16,655 nucleotides of DNA, taken from contig JBIIZQ010000031.1 in assembly GCA_044346175.1 (NCBI GenBank), positions 1-16,655 of the forward strand, read 5' to 3'. The notes beneath the pieces are model-generated. The model saw only the letters and a program-made list of their open reading frames with translations, did not search any database and was not told where the DNA came from. Numbering within the stretch: the first letter of the stretch is position 1; every line of letters starts with the position of its first letter. Of this stretch, positions 8,189 through 15,802 are shown piece by piece. This stretch comes from JBJTUH01 sp044346175 (GTDB lineage Bacteria > Cyanobacteriota > Vampirovibrionia > Vampirovibrionales > JAJTHC01). The translations under genes were made by a program, and so were the position numbers.

Positions 8189-8214
8189 TATAATGCTCAG
8201 TTAAGGCTCAGTTA
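8189..8214 (+). promoter_or_regulatory. Probable promoter for fliL-fliM-fliY, with a tandem GCTCAGTTA repeat
   Basis: A perfect TATAAT (8189-8194) precedes fliL by 24 bases. It is followed at once by two copies of GCTCAGTTA (8195-8203 and 8206-8214), spaced 11 bases apart, about one helical turn. Transcription would start within the repeats, leaving a very short leader. No good -35 was found. Another short direct repeat, GGGTTTATCT, occurs at 8108-8117 and 8121-8130. The regulatory role of either repeat is inference. Confidence 0.4.
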
Positions 8215-8218
8215 GCGT

Positions 8219-9031
8219 ATGTTTTCAAAACAGTTTGACCCCAACGCCCTGAAAAATAAACCTCAAGCAGGTGACAAGGGAGCCGGCACACCCTCTGGTG
8301 GAGGGGGTGGTGGTATCAACTTGGTGCAACTGATAGTCATTTTACTGACCATGAGTATCATTAACTTAGGGGCGATTGGTGCTGCCATATACTTTCTTGG
8401 CCCTGTGATGCTTAACCCTCTGGTGGATAAGCTCATTAGTTCCGCGCAACCCGCAGAAGGCGAAGGCAAAGAAGGTGAGCATAAAGAAGGTGAACACAAA
8501 GAGGGCGAAGCCAAAGGCGGTGAGCATAAAGAAGGTGCGGGGCATGGTGAAGAGGGTGAGGCTTCCACAGAGGCCTTGGCAAGTTTAGGTCAAAATTATA
8601 AGCTTGAAGACTTCACGGTTAATTTAACCCCCAACCCAAGAAGCCCTTCAGAAAATCAGTTCCTCAGAGCCAAAATGAGTTTAAGCTTTAAAGTACCTGA
8701 GGAAGAAAACTGTCTGATTCAAAAAATGAAGCATGCCCACGACAAACCAGCTGAAGGGGGCGGTGAAGGCGGTCATGGCGGGGGAACCCCCAAACCCGAG
8801 GGAGAAGACCCCTGCGAAAAGGCCTTTAAGGAAAAGCTACAAACGTTTTTACCCAACATTCGAGATGTCATCAACAGTTCTTTAATGCGCCGTACGGCCA
8901 ATGCCCTCAGTAGTATTGAAGGGCAAGAAATGTTAAAAGATGAAATCATCGAACAACTCAATACACTCGTTCATCCCATTGAATACAGCGTATTACGAAT
9001 CAATTTTGAAGAGTTTATTGTGCAAAGATAA
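8219..9031 (+). CDS. fliL: Flagellar basal-body-associated protein FliL, with low-complexity insertions
   Basis: FliL is a single-pass membrane protein that rings the stator in the periplasm and supports motor torque. The N-terminus is a short Gly-rich cytoplasmic segment. One membrane helix spans about 34-62 (LVQLIVILLTMSIINLGAIG within it). Next comes a charged repeat (79-115) with three copies of HKEGE or GEHKEG-type units. The FliL domain (about 127-270) opens with LEDFTVNLTP and closes with the family-typical EYSVLRINFEEFIVQR. It is split by a Gly/His-rich insert (about 175-195) flanked by Cys165 and Cys199. At 270 aa it is about 100 residues longer than common FliL. The position between motB and fliM agrees. 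AAGG lies 11 bases before the ATG. The repeat is written with varied codons (GGC/GGT, GAG/GAA), so it is not a recent slippage product. Confidence 0.9.
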   Translation: MFSKQFDPNALKNKPQAGDKGAGTPSGGGGGGINLVQLIVILLTMSIINLGAIGAAIYFLGPVMLNPLVDKLISSAQPAEGEGKEGEHKEGEHKEGEAKGGEHKEGAGHGEEGEASTEALASLGQNYKLEDFTVNLTPNPRSPSENQFLRAKMSLSFKVPEEENCLIQKMKHAHDKPAEGGGEGGHGGGTPKPEGEDPCEKAFKEKLQTFLPNIRDVINSSLMRRTANALSSIEGQEMLKDEIIEQLNTLVHPIEYSVLRINFEEFIVQR

Positions 9032-9063
9032 CACGTTTTATAAAGCCCACTGGTTATAAACCC

Positions 9064-10272
9064 ATGATGATGATGCTTACGCAAGATGAAATTGATAAAC
9101 TCCTAAACTCCCTTGGCAGTGACACGGAAGCGAGTGCTTCGCCTGCTTCTGCAGAACCGCCCGCTCACAACAGTACTTCAGACTTTCCGCCACAGGGCAT
9201 GAGTACAGGTGCCATGCTTTCAGCCATGCAATATGCTGAGGTTGCTGGCATGCCTCCAATGCCCATTCCTAAACAGAGCGATGGTACAGGAAACGGTTTT
9301 CAGTTTAACTTTGAGGAAGGTCCACAAAAGAAATTTAAGGTTTACAATTTCAAACGCCCTGACAAGTTTCCTAAAGAGCATTTGAGAGCCTTACAGAATA
9401 TTCATGAAAACTTTAGCCGACTCTTCGGACTCACCTTAACCGCCTACCTACGGATGCCTGTTGAAATTGATGTCATTTCAGTGGACCAACTTACGTATGA
9501 TGAAGTTATACGCTCCATGTCACGTGCCGTACAGGTATTTATCTTGGAGATGCAGCCCCTCCCTGGGCAAGTCTTACTTGGGTTTGGCTTGGATATTACC
9601 ACCAGTATTATTGACCGACTCCTAGGAGGCCCTGGTCATGCCTCCACACGGCATCGAGAACTCTCCCATGTTGAGCAGCTCCTGATACGTAAAATGGTAG
9701 AACGAGGACTTCAAAACCTAGAAGAGGCTTGGCACAACCTTATCCAGCTCAGTATCAATATTATTGGGATGGAAGAAAGTTACACACTGATTCAAATCGC
9801 CCCTCCAAGTGAAATTGTCGCCCTCATTACGTTTGAAATCCATCTTGGAAACCATGAATCAGGGTTATTTAACTTGTGCATCCCCTTCCCTGTCCTTGAA
9901 GATGTGATGAACAAACTCAGTAACCAGCACATGTTTCAAAACCAAACGGGACAGGTAAACTATATTGACCAACTTAAAATATTGAGTCGACTTGAGTCCT
10001 CTATGGTGGCATTCAACGTATTACTTGGTGCATCCACTATTACTGTACAAGAGCTGGTACAACTCCAAGCGGGTGATGTCATTCGTTTAAATAGTACGAT
10101 TCATCAAGATATGGTGGCGTGCATTAACGGACAACCCAAGTTTTTATGCCAACCTGGTATTCAAAAAAAACAACTCGCCGTGAGTATTGAAGAGTCCATT
10201 GAAGTGGTTGACCAAGTGGTAGGTTTCGGTTCGTTAGCAAAGGATGTGAATTCATATGATGTGGCAGGATAA
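9064..10272 (+). CDS. fliM: Flagellar motor switch protein FliM
   Basis: FliM forms the middle of the C-ring and binds CheY-P to switch rotation. The N-terminal CheY-binding motif is LTQDEIDKLL (5-14). A long, Pro/Ser-rich linker (20-88) follows. The middle domain starts YNFKRPDKFPKEHLRALQ (94-111) and carries LLGGPG (186-191), the family's FliG-binding GGxGG-type loop. The C-terminal FliN-like (SpoA) domain is about 305-376 (ESSMVAFNVLLGASTITVQE within it). Length is slightly above the usual 330-350 aa because of the linker. The gene opens with four ATG codons in a row, and no Shine-Dalgarno site precedes them, so the exact initiator is uncertain by up to three codons. Its end overlaps fliY by 17 bases, which suggests translational coupling. 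Confidence 0.95.
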   Translation: MMMMLTQDEIDKLLNSLGSDTEASASPASAEPPAHNSTSDFPPQGMSTGAMLSAMQYAEVAGMPPMPIPKQSDGTGNGFQFNFEEGPQKKFKVYNFKRPDKFPKEHLRALQNIHENFSRLFGLTLTAYLRMPVEIDVISVDQLTYDEVIRSMSRAVQVFILEMQPLPGQVLLGFGLDITTSIIDRLLGGPGHASTRHRELSHVEQLLIRKMVERGLQNLEEAWHNLIQLSINIIGMEESYTLIQIAPPSEIVALITFEIHLGNHESGLFNLCIPFPVLEDVMNKLSNQHMFQNQTGQVNYIDQLKILSRLESSMVAFNVLLGASTITVQELVQLQAGDVIRLNSTIHQDMVACINGQPKFLCQPGIQKKQLAVSIEESIEVVDQVVGFGSLAKDVNSYDVAG

Positions 10273-11617
10273 CACGAGCTTTTCACCCCTTGAAACAACC
10301 CTACTCTCAGAGGTACAACAAGACACACTCAAAGAATTTTTAGGCATTATTTGGGAAGCGGGTGCTGGTAGCCTTTCACAGATTGTAGGCACAAGTGGGC
10401 GGGCAAGCCTTGCAACCTTTGTTGACCTTAAAACGACCTTAGCAGATGCAGCAAACCATCTTGAGCTAGTAGGGAAAGAGGATATTCTTGCCTATATTCC
10501 TTATCAAGGCGGACTCAAAGGCGCACATTTGCTTTTGATGAAACCCGATACACTGCATACTTTGGGTAAGCTCATGCTCCCCTCGGGCGAGTCAGAAGAT
10601 GACACCGAGGAAACTTTTCAAACCTTCTCAGGCTCCGCAGCAGAACTCTTAAACCAAGTGTTTCGGATTGCCAATGAGAACCTATCAGCGGTCTTTGAGC
10701 TTGAGGTAAGTAGTTTATCCCCTGTGATGATGGATGAATCCTACGAGACGCTCCTTGAACTCTTTGACCTTGAAGAGCAGAACAGCCCTCTTGTAGGGGT
10801 ACACCTCACCCTACAGCTTGAAGGGAACTTAGGAACCCACACACTGCTTAGTTTAATGCCCGTCAGCCAAGTAAACACATGGCTAAATACCCTTGCTGGG
10901 AGTACCGAAGGCGTTGTAACAGCCTCACCGAGTCACCCATCACCATCAGAACCCCATGAGAGCGTGCCATCAAGCCAAGCCGAGGGACTCCTCAGTAATG
11001 ATGATATTGATGCACTGCTACAAAACATGTCGTTTCCTGAAACGGAAAGTATGGCATCAAGAAGTACGACCCCCATGGCTCCCCCGTCAGTATCCCTGCC
11101 ACAAAACATCCCCACCCCAGAACCTGCCATGGCTTTTGCGGGACATGCGGGACATCAAGCAGCGGGCTTCCCTATGGGAGGTCAAGGACACATCCCCCCT
11201 CAAGGGTATCCCCCTTCGGGGTATCCTGAGGGTTATGGGTATCCTCAGCCACCGTATCAAGCACAAGCCCCTCTTCACGGACAACAACAAACCCCTGTGA
11301 GAGTGCAGCCCGTAGCATTTCAACCCTTCCCTGCACAAGAGGGAGGGCTTAAGGCGGAAATTAAAAATCTTGATTTACTCATGGATATTCCCCTTGAACT
11401 TAAGGTGCAACTGGGTAAGTCGGACTTACCCCTCAAGCAAGTCCTTGACCTCACCAAAGGCTCCATCATTGAGCTTGACCGAGTGGCTGGAGAAGCTGTT
11501 GACCTCCTTGCCAATGAACGCCTCATTGCGCGGGGGGAGGTCGTCGTGATTGAGGAAAACTTTGGGATACGTATCACACAAATTATTTCGCCGATAGAGC
11601 GACTGAGGAGCTTGTAG
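10256..11617 (+). CDS. fliY: Flagellar motor switch protein FliY (CheC-like domain plus FliN domain)
   Basis: FliY combines a CheY-P phosphatase-like domain with the FliN domain that completes the C-ring. Residues 20-215 resemble CheC/FliY. In the second half-site E130-x2-N133 is followed by x22 and P156, matching the CheC-family E-x2-N-x22-P pattern. The first half-site (GIIWEAGAG, 30-38) lacks the Glu/Asn pair expected in EIGNIGAG. Residues 220-362 are a Pro/Gly/Tyr-rich linker. Within it lies LLSNDDIDALL (245-255), which looks like the FliM/FliY N-terminal CheY-binding peptide. The FliN (SpoA) domain is 368-450, with MDIPLELKVQLGKSDLPLKQ and the family-typical VIEENFGIRITQI. AAGGA lies about 11 bases before two tandem ATGs. 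FliN alone is about 100-140 aa, so the 453-aa length supports FliY. An alternative label is simply FliN. Confidence 0.93.
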   Translation: MMWQDNTSFSPLETTLLSEVQQDTLKEFLGIIWEAGAGSLSQIVGTSGRASLATFVDLKTTLADAANHLELVGKEDILAYIPYQGGLKGAHLLLMKPDTLHTLGKLMLPSGESEDDTEETFQTFSGSAAELLNQVFRIANENLSAVFELEVSSLSPVMMDESYETLLELFDLEEQNSPLVGVHLTLQLEGNLGTHTLLSLMPVSQVNTWLNTLAGSTEGVVTASPSHPSPSEPHESVPSSQAEGLLSNDDIDALLQNMSFPETESMASRSTTPMAPPSVSLPQNIPTPEPAMAFAGHAGHQAAGFPMGGQGHIPPQGYPPSGYPEGYGYPQPPYQAQAPLHGQQQTPVRVQPVAFQPFPAQEGGLKAEIKNLDLLMDIPLELKVQLGKSDLPLKQVLDLTKGSIIELDRVAGEAVDLLANERLIARGEVVVIEENFGIRITQIISPIERLRSL

Positions 11618-11764
11618 ACCCCGTCCGACTTCTGACTCAGGCACTTATCACCACACTATCGTATTCTTTAGCTTTTTTTGTTATTGTTTTTTTAATCATG
11701 ATTTACGGTTTGTTTTTTATCCCCCTCCCCTGTGTCCTCACCGCCCTATACAGGTACTTACGCT

Positions 11765-12784
11765 ATGTTTGCCTTACTGAAAGCCCATACCACCCTACAT
11801 ACCAACCTGCAACGCTACCGCATGTGGGTTTTTATGGTGTGTGTATGCCTTTTAGGGTTCACAAGCGGTGGGTGTTGGCAACCTGCCACAAAAGACCCTA
11901 AAGTACTGGCTCAATTAACACTGAACGAGTTGCAGTCGGTTTCGGCACAATTGGGAGGATGGTATGTGGATGATTGGTATTTGGATGTCACGCCTTTGAA
12001 TCAGGGAGAGATGGACCTTGACACTGGACGACATATACGAGGATGGTTTGATGCCCAAAAGCACCTGCGGCTTGTGCAGCTTGAAGGCTTTCATAAAGAA
12101 AAAGCTTACATTGAAACCCTCTATTTCTCAAAAGATGAAACCCTTGCCCAGTACAGTATTGAGGACGGCATTGCCACCGAAAGCAATACCCCCCAACACA
12201 GTACCTACGTGTACGATTTAAAAAAGCAAAAACTCCTTGCCTACCTACCACAAGATAGCTCCAGTGCGAGTAAAACTTTTGGCTGGAAGCGTGGCGGCGA
12301 GATGCTTGCTATCCTACGTCCCTTCAAGGGTATCCTACACAAAGCTGGCATTGCCCCTAAACTTGGTTTTGGACAGAGCCTTGACAAACATACGCCTAAA
12401 TTGCTCATGGCAAGATTTTCACACACCATAGGGCAAGGTGCAACGCTTGCCTCAGCCGTGTTAGAGCCTTGCTGGCAAGATAGTACGCTTACAAGTATGG
12501 GGACGGTACGTATTCAGGCTGACCCATTGGTAGAAAGCATTTTTTCAGGACTTATTGGTAACAGTGAGACTCAAAGTGCCATGCTCAACGGTAGAACCGA
12601 GGGCTATTTATGGGCGTTGGTCTTACCGACGAGCCAAAGTATGACCACGGGAGTCTTGCATTTAAAACAGCTCATTGGGGTTTCAAAAGTACGCCCGATT
12701 GGTTGCCAAAAGGCAGGCTTACCCTTTGGGGGGAGCTTACCCGCCATGGGGCTTTCTCCTGAGTTTACCTTCACGAAAGACTAG
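11765..12784 (+). CDS. Hypothetical exported protein, possible lipoprotein
   Basis: I do not recognise this family. From the ATG at 11765 the product is 339 aa (the frame is open to a GTG at 11732). The N-terminus has a basic segment ending QRYR, then the hydrophobic stretch MWVFMVCVCLLGFTSGG, then Cys37. That is a signal peptide with a poor lipobox: SGGC has Ser where Leu is usual at -3. Lipid attachment or plain signal-peptidase cleavage are both possible. The mature part is soluble-looking and rich in Trp, Tyr and Leu, with two further Cys in PCWQDS and IGCQKA. No repeats, coiled coil or catalytic signature stand out. It lies 147 bases after fliY and 54 bases before the aldehyde dehydrogenase, same strand. 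AGG lies ten bases before the ATG. Co-transcription with the flagellar genes is possible but not shown. Confidence 0.75.
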   Translation: MFALLKAHTTLHTNLQRYRMWVFMVCVCLLGFTSGGCWQPATKDPKVLAQLTLNELQSVSAQLGGWYVDDWYLDVTPLNQGEMDLDTGRHIRGWFDAQKHLRLVQLEGFHKEKAYIETLYFSKDETLAQYSIEDGIATESNTPQHSTYVYDLKKQKLLAYLPQDSSSASKTFGWKRGGEMLAILRPFKGILHKAGIAPKLGFGQSLDKHTPKLLMARFSHTIGQGATLASAVLEPCWQDSTLTSMGTVRIQADPLVESIFSGLIGNSETQSAMLNGRTEGYLWALVLPTSQSMTTGVLHLKQLIGVSKVRPIGCQKAGLPFGGSLPAMGLSPEFTFTKD

Positions 12785-12838
12785 TAGATAATAGGACATC
12801 ATGCTCCTTGTAATATCCACCTTAATAAAGTACTTCCT

Positions 12839-14455
12839 ATGCAAACCATAACACCGCCAAACACCCCTCTCACTATCATTGTGGCATTAGAAGAAGCGTT
12901 GCAACGTGCCAAATGCCTGAAAGCACAAAAGCTCACAGAAACACCCGAACTATCTTTTGCTTCAAAAGCCTATTTCCAACGACGCAAGGCCGTATTACAA
13001 ACACTCAGGCAAGCACTTTGGGCATCCCGAAACCACTTCGCCGAGATAATTGCCAAGGAAATGCACAAACCTGTCCATGAAGCCCTTGAAACTGATGTAC
13101 TCACAGCGATAAGCATCTGTGATGGGCTTACAAGTGCCACCCTTCATAACGCCTTAAAACCCGTGCTAAGGGGTTCCTTCAAAATGCTGGCGATGGGGCG
13201 TATGACTTGGCTGCATCGTCGTCCGTTAGGTATTGTGGGCGTTATCACACCTTGGAACTATCCTTTGGGTACCCCCATGAGTGCGATTGGGAGTGCTTGG
13301 CTCTGTGGGAATCAGGTTCTCTTAAAACCCAGTGAGTACACGCCTCAAACAGCCCAATATCTCGTCGCACTATGGCATGAAGCCTTAACCTGCCATGGGT
13401 TTTCAACGGATGAAATTCAATGCCTCGATGCGTCTCGTGAAACAGGGGAACAGCTCGTAAGACACCCTGACATGGATGGCTTTTGTTTTACAGGCTCAAG
13501 TGCCGTGGGGGCGTTTATTAGGCAACAGTCAGGACATCGTCCGTGTGTGCTAGAGTTGGGGGGGAGTGACCCTGCGATTTTTCTCCCTTCTCTCCCCAAA
13601 GAGTCTTTAGATGACGCAGTACGTCATGTGGTTTGGTCTCGATTCAGTAATGCGGGGCAAACCTGTGCCGCAACCAAACGTCTGTGGATACCTGCCTCTT
13701 TACGCACTCGTATTTATGAGGCTTTACGCCTCCATGTGGGTCGTCTTAGAGTGGGAGACCCCTTTGACCCTCAAACCCAAGTGGGGCCTCTCGTGTCTTG
13801 GTCACAGCAGGAAAAGGCTCACCAGCAAAAAACGCATGCCCTTGCCCATGGTGCCAGTATTCTGGTAGAAGCTCCATTACCTCAACCCACGACACAGACA
13901 GATACTCTCTATCCTTACTTTGCACCCTGTGTCCTCATTGACGTTCAGGACCATCATCAACCATGGCAAGAAGAGGTTTTTGCACCCCTGTTGTCGGTAA
14001 GAGTCTATGACGATAACGCACTTGAAGAAGTACTCCGTGCTGAAATCACACAACACTATGCCCTAGGTGCCAGTGTATGGGGAGATGATGAAGAAGCACT
14101 CCGAGTGGCTGAAAAACTCCCCGCCTCACAGGTTGGTATCAATGAAACCGTCATGCCATGGTATGCCATACCCACAGTGCCATGGCTCGCTTCAGGACGT
14201 TCAGGGCAAGGCGCAAGGCACGCACAGGAGGGCATGCACAGTTTAACCCGTCCACAAATCATCACTGAAAATCTTGGCTGGAGCTTATGGCATCTTTTAC
14301 GAAAAGCGCCATGGTTATTTCAAGACAGTACGCATGACATGACTTTGCATCGTAAGGCGAGTGCCGAAGCCATCTGCGGGAGCTTTACATGGGGTAAGCT
14401 GGGACACCCCTTTAAGCTACAATGGCTGTGGTACCTCATAAAACGCTTTATGTAG
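12839..14455 (+). CDS. NAD(P)-dependent aldehyde dehydrogenase, substrate unknown
   Basis: Members oxidise aldehydes to carboxylic acids with NAD(P)+. The catalytic cysteine is Cys276 in SNAGQTCAATKR. The general base is Glu239 in LELGGSDPAI. The cofactor-site asparagine is Asn140 in ITPWNYPLG. Glu379 in EEVFAPLLSV is the conserved nicotinamide-ribose contact. The usual PFGG-x-K-x-SG motif near the end is replaced by VPWLASGRSGQGARHAQEG, and a tail of about 80 residues ends in the aromatic, basic stretch LQWLWYLIKRFM. At 538 aa the protein is longer than the common 450-500. The tail could associate with a membrane, which is inference. The start is the first ATG in frame; no Shine-Dalgarno site is seen. 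Its stop overlaps the convergent neighbour by 8 bases. Neither lysine nor sialic-acid metabolism in the neighbourhood identifies the substrate. Confidence 0.9.
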   Translation: MQTITPPNTPLTIIVALEEALQRAKCLKAQKLTETPELSFASKAYFQRRKAVLQTLRQALWASRNHFAEIIAKEMHKPVHEALETDVLTAISICDGLTSATLHNALKPVLRGSFKMLAMGRMTWLHRRPLGIVGVITPWNYPLGTPMSAIGSAWLCGNQVLLKPSEYTPQTAQYLVALWHEALTCHGFSTDEIQCLDASRETGEQLVRHPDMDGFCFTGSSAVGAFIRQQSGHRPCVLELGGSDPAIFLPSLPKESLDDAVRHVVWSRFSNAGQTCAATKRLWIPASLRTRIYEALRLHVGRLRVGDPFDPQTQVGPLVSWSQQEKAHQQKTHALAHGASILVEAPLPQPTTQTDTLYPYFAPCVLIDVQDHHQPWQEEVFAPLLSVRVYDDNALEEVLRAEITQHYALGASVWGDDEEALRVAEKLPASQVGINETVMPWYAIPTVPWLASGRSGQGARHAQEGMHSLTRPQIITENLGWSLWHLLRKAPWLFQDSTHDMTLHRKASAEAICGSFTWGKLGHPFKLQWLWYLIKRFM

Positions 14456-15593
14456 CACAAGCAGAACGATAGTCAGATGCGGGTATCAAAGCGTCTGCCT
14501 CAAGGGGATGGGCAAGGGGTTTACCGAGGAGTGATGCAAGCTCATAGGGAAAAAGTCCCTCGTGAGGTGCTGGGCGTAGTAGGGTGACATCCTCTTCTTG
14601 CAAAATATGTCCCTGAGGCAATGGGTGCTTAGCACGTACCCCACGACGCTGTAACACAACCGTTTGTGCTTCATTCATTTCCACCCGTTTAATACCATCC
14701 CCTAGGGCTAACTCTAGCTCACGGGTCGCATCCACCATGGCACGCCATGTTTGAGGGGTCATAGAAAAACCATGGTCGGGGCCTGTGCGGGAGGTATCAT
14801 CGGTAAAGTGCTTCTCAATGACCCTTGCACCTAAAGTGACGGCACCCAGTACGGTGGTATGACCGGGGGTATGGTCTGAAAGACCTAAGACAAGATGCGG
14901 GTAGCGGGTAGCCCAATGCCGTAAAACATTCAGGTTAATATAACGAAAGTTTTCCAAACTGCCTGTATAGTTGGTATTACACTGCATAAGACACACCTGC
15001 TGATGATGGGATAGCACCTGCTTCAAGGCACGGTCCACATCCGCTTGTGAGCTTGCACCGGTCGCCAGTAACAAGGGTTTATGATAGTGAGCAGCCTGAG
15101 CGAGCATCTGTGTCCAAGTAATATCACCTGAGCCTATTTTAATGGCTGGCATATGAGGGGCAAGCGTATGCAATGCGTCAAGGTCATACGGGGCGGTAAA
15201 AAAGTGAATGTCCGCCTCACGACACGTTTCAAGGAGCGTCTGCGTCCAGTCTCGTGGACATTCATACTGCTGGTAGACCTCATAGACACTTTTTTGCCAA
15301 CGTGCCTGATGGCTCTGCTGATTCCCCAAGGCCTTAAAGCCTGCATCGCTGACAATGTCCTTTGCTAAAAAGTGTTGAAACTTAGCAGCGTTAGCCCCCG
15401 CTGCTTTGGCTTGCCATATTAAGGCTTTGGCACGTTCCAAGTCGCCATCATGATTAGCCGCAATATCGGCGATGAAGTAGGTTGGATGCCCCATACCTAC
15501 AGGGGTCTGGGCAATACACCAAGTCGGCTCACAGCCTTGGGAAGGTGCTAAAGAAGGGTGCATAAGTTCAGGCATAGCATGTACCATCATCAT
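14448..15593 (-). CDS. neuB: NeuB/SpsE-family nonulosonic acid (sialic acid-type) synthase
   Basis: NeuB-type enzymes condense phosphoenolpyruvate with a hexosamine (N-acetylmannosamine or a bacillosamine derivative) to make sialic, legionaminic or pseudaminic acid. The TIM-barrel (about 38-285) opens FIADIAANHDGDLERAK and carries KFQ (71-73), KIGSGD (152-157), GLSDH (237-241), KHFTDD (261-266) and GPDHGFSM (271-278). A C-terminal SAF (antifreeze-like) domain (about 315-372) contains RRGVRAKHPLPQGHILQEED. At 381 aa it is slightly longer than the common 335-350. The extra residues are at the N-terminus. Three ATG codons stand in a row at the start; AAGG (15597-15600 on the minus strand) is best spaced for the second or third. 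The family is clear, but which sugar it makes is not. No NeuA, NeuC, Pse or Leg partner is in the window. Confidence 0.88.
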   Translation of the reverse strand: MMMVHAMPELMHPSLAPSQGCEPTWCIAQTPVGMGHPTYFIADIAANHDGDLERAKALIWQAKAAGANAAKFQHFLAKDIVSDAGFKALGNQQSHQARWQKSVYEVYQQYECPRDWTQTLLETCREADIHFFTAPYDLDALHTLAPHMPAIKIGSGDITWTQMLAQAAHYHKPLLLATGASSQADVDRALKQVLSHHQQVCLMQCNTNYTGSLENFRYINLNVLRHWATRYPHLVLGLSDHTPGHTTVLGAVTLGARVIEKHFTDDTSRTGPDHGFSMTPQTWRAMVDATRELELALGDGIKRVEMNEAQTVVLQRRGVRAKHPLPQGHILQEEDVTLLRPAPHEGLFPYELASLLGKPLAHPLEADALIPASDYRSACAT

Positions 15594-15683
15594 TTACCTT
15601 AGGGTGAGGGCGCAATACAACAAGGTGTAGAGACATAAAAAGACCATAAAAAAGAGAGACCTAACAACTTACGAGTTACAGGT

Positions 15684-15692
15684 ATTGTATCA
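15684..15692 (-). promoter_or_regulatory. Possible extended -10 promoter for the neuB-type gene
   Basis: On the minus strand TGATACAAT gives the extended -10 pattern (TG, one base, TACAAT). A start near 15677 would leave a leader of about 85 bases. No good -35 accompanies it. The gap between the gene and the array (15594-15802) otherwise shows no gene, and I found no stretch complementary to the CRISPR repeat (no tracrRNA anti-repeat). Confidence 0.35.
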
Positions 15693-15802
15693 GAATCCTG
15701 AACAGAAGCCATCACGCATTCAAGCACTGTGCATACCGCTTTGCCTCGTTATGCTAGGAAGGAAGCCAGTATCACAGAAGTTACTATGGCGGGTGCATCA
15801 TG

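Noticed and set aside
11640..11700. T-rich stretch after fliY as an intrinsic terminator.
   Set aside because: T-runs are present but I could not find a convincing G/C-rich hairpin before them.
11698..11901. 67-codon frame upstream of the exported-protein gene.
   Set aside because: Most of it overlaps that gene in another frame and it has no family resemblance.
15594..15802. tracrRNA or leader between the neuB-type gene and the array.
   Set aside because: No stretch complementary to the repeat ends was found, and repeat degeneracy shows this is the leader-distal side.
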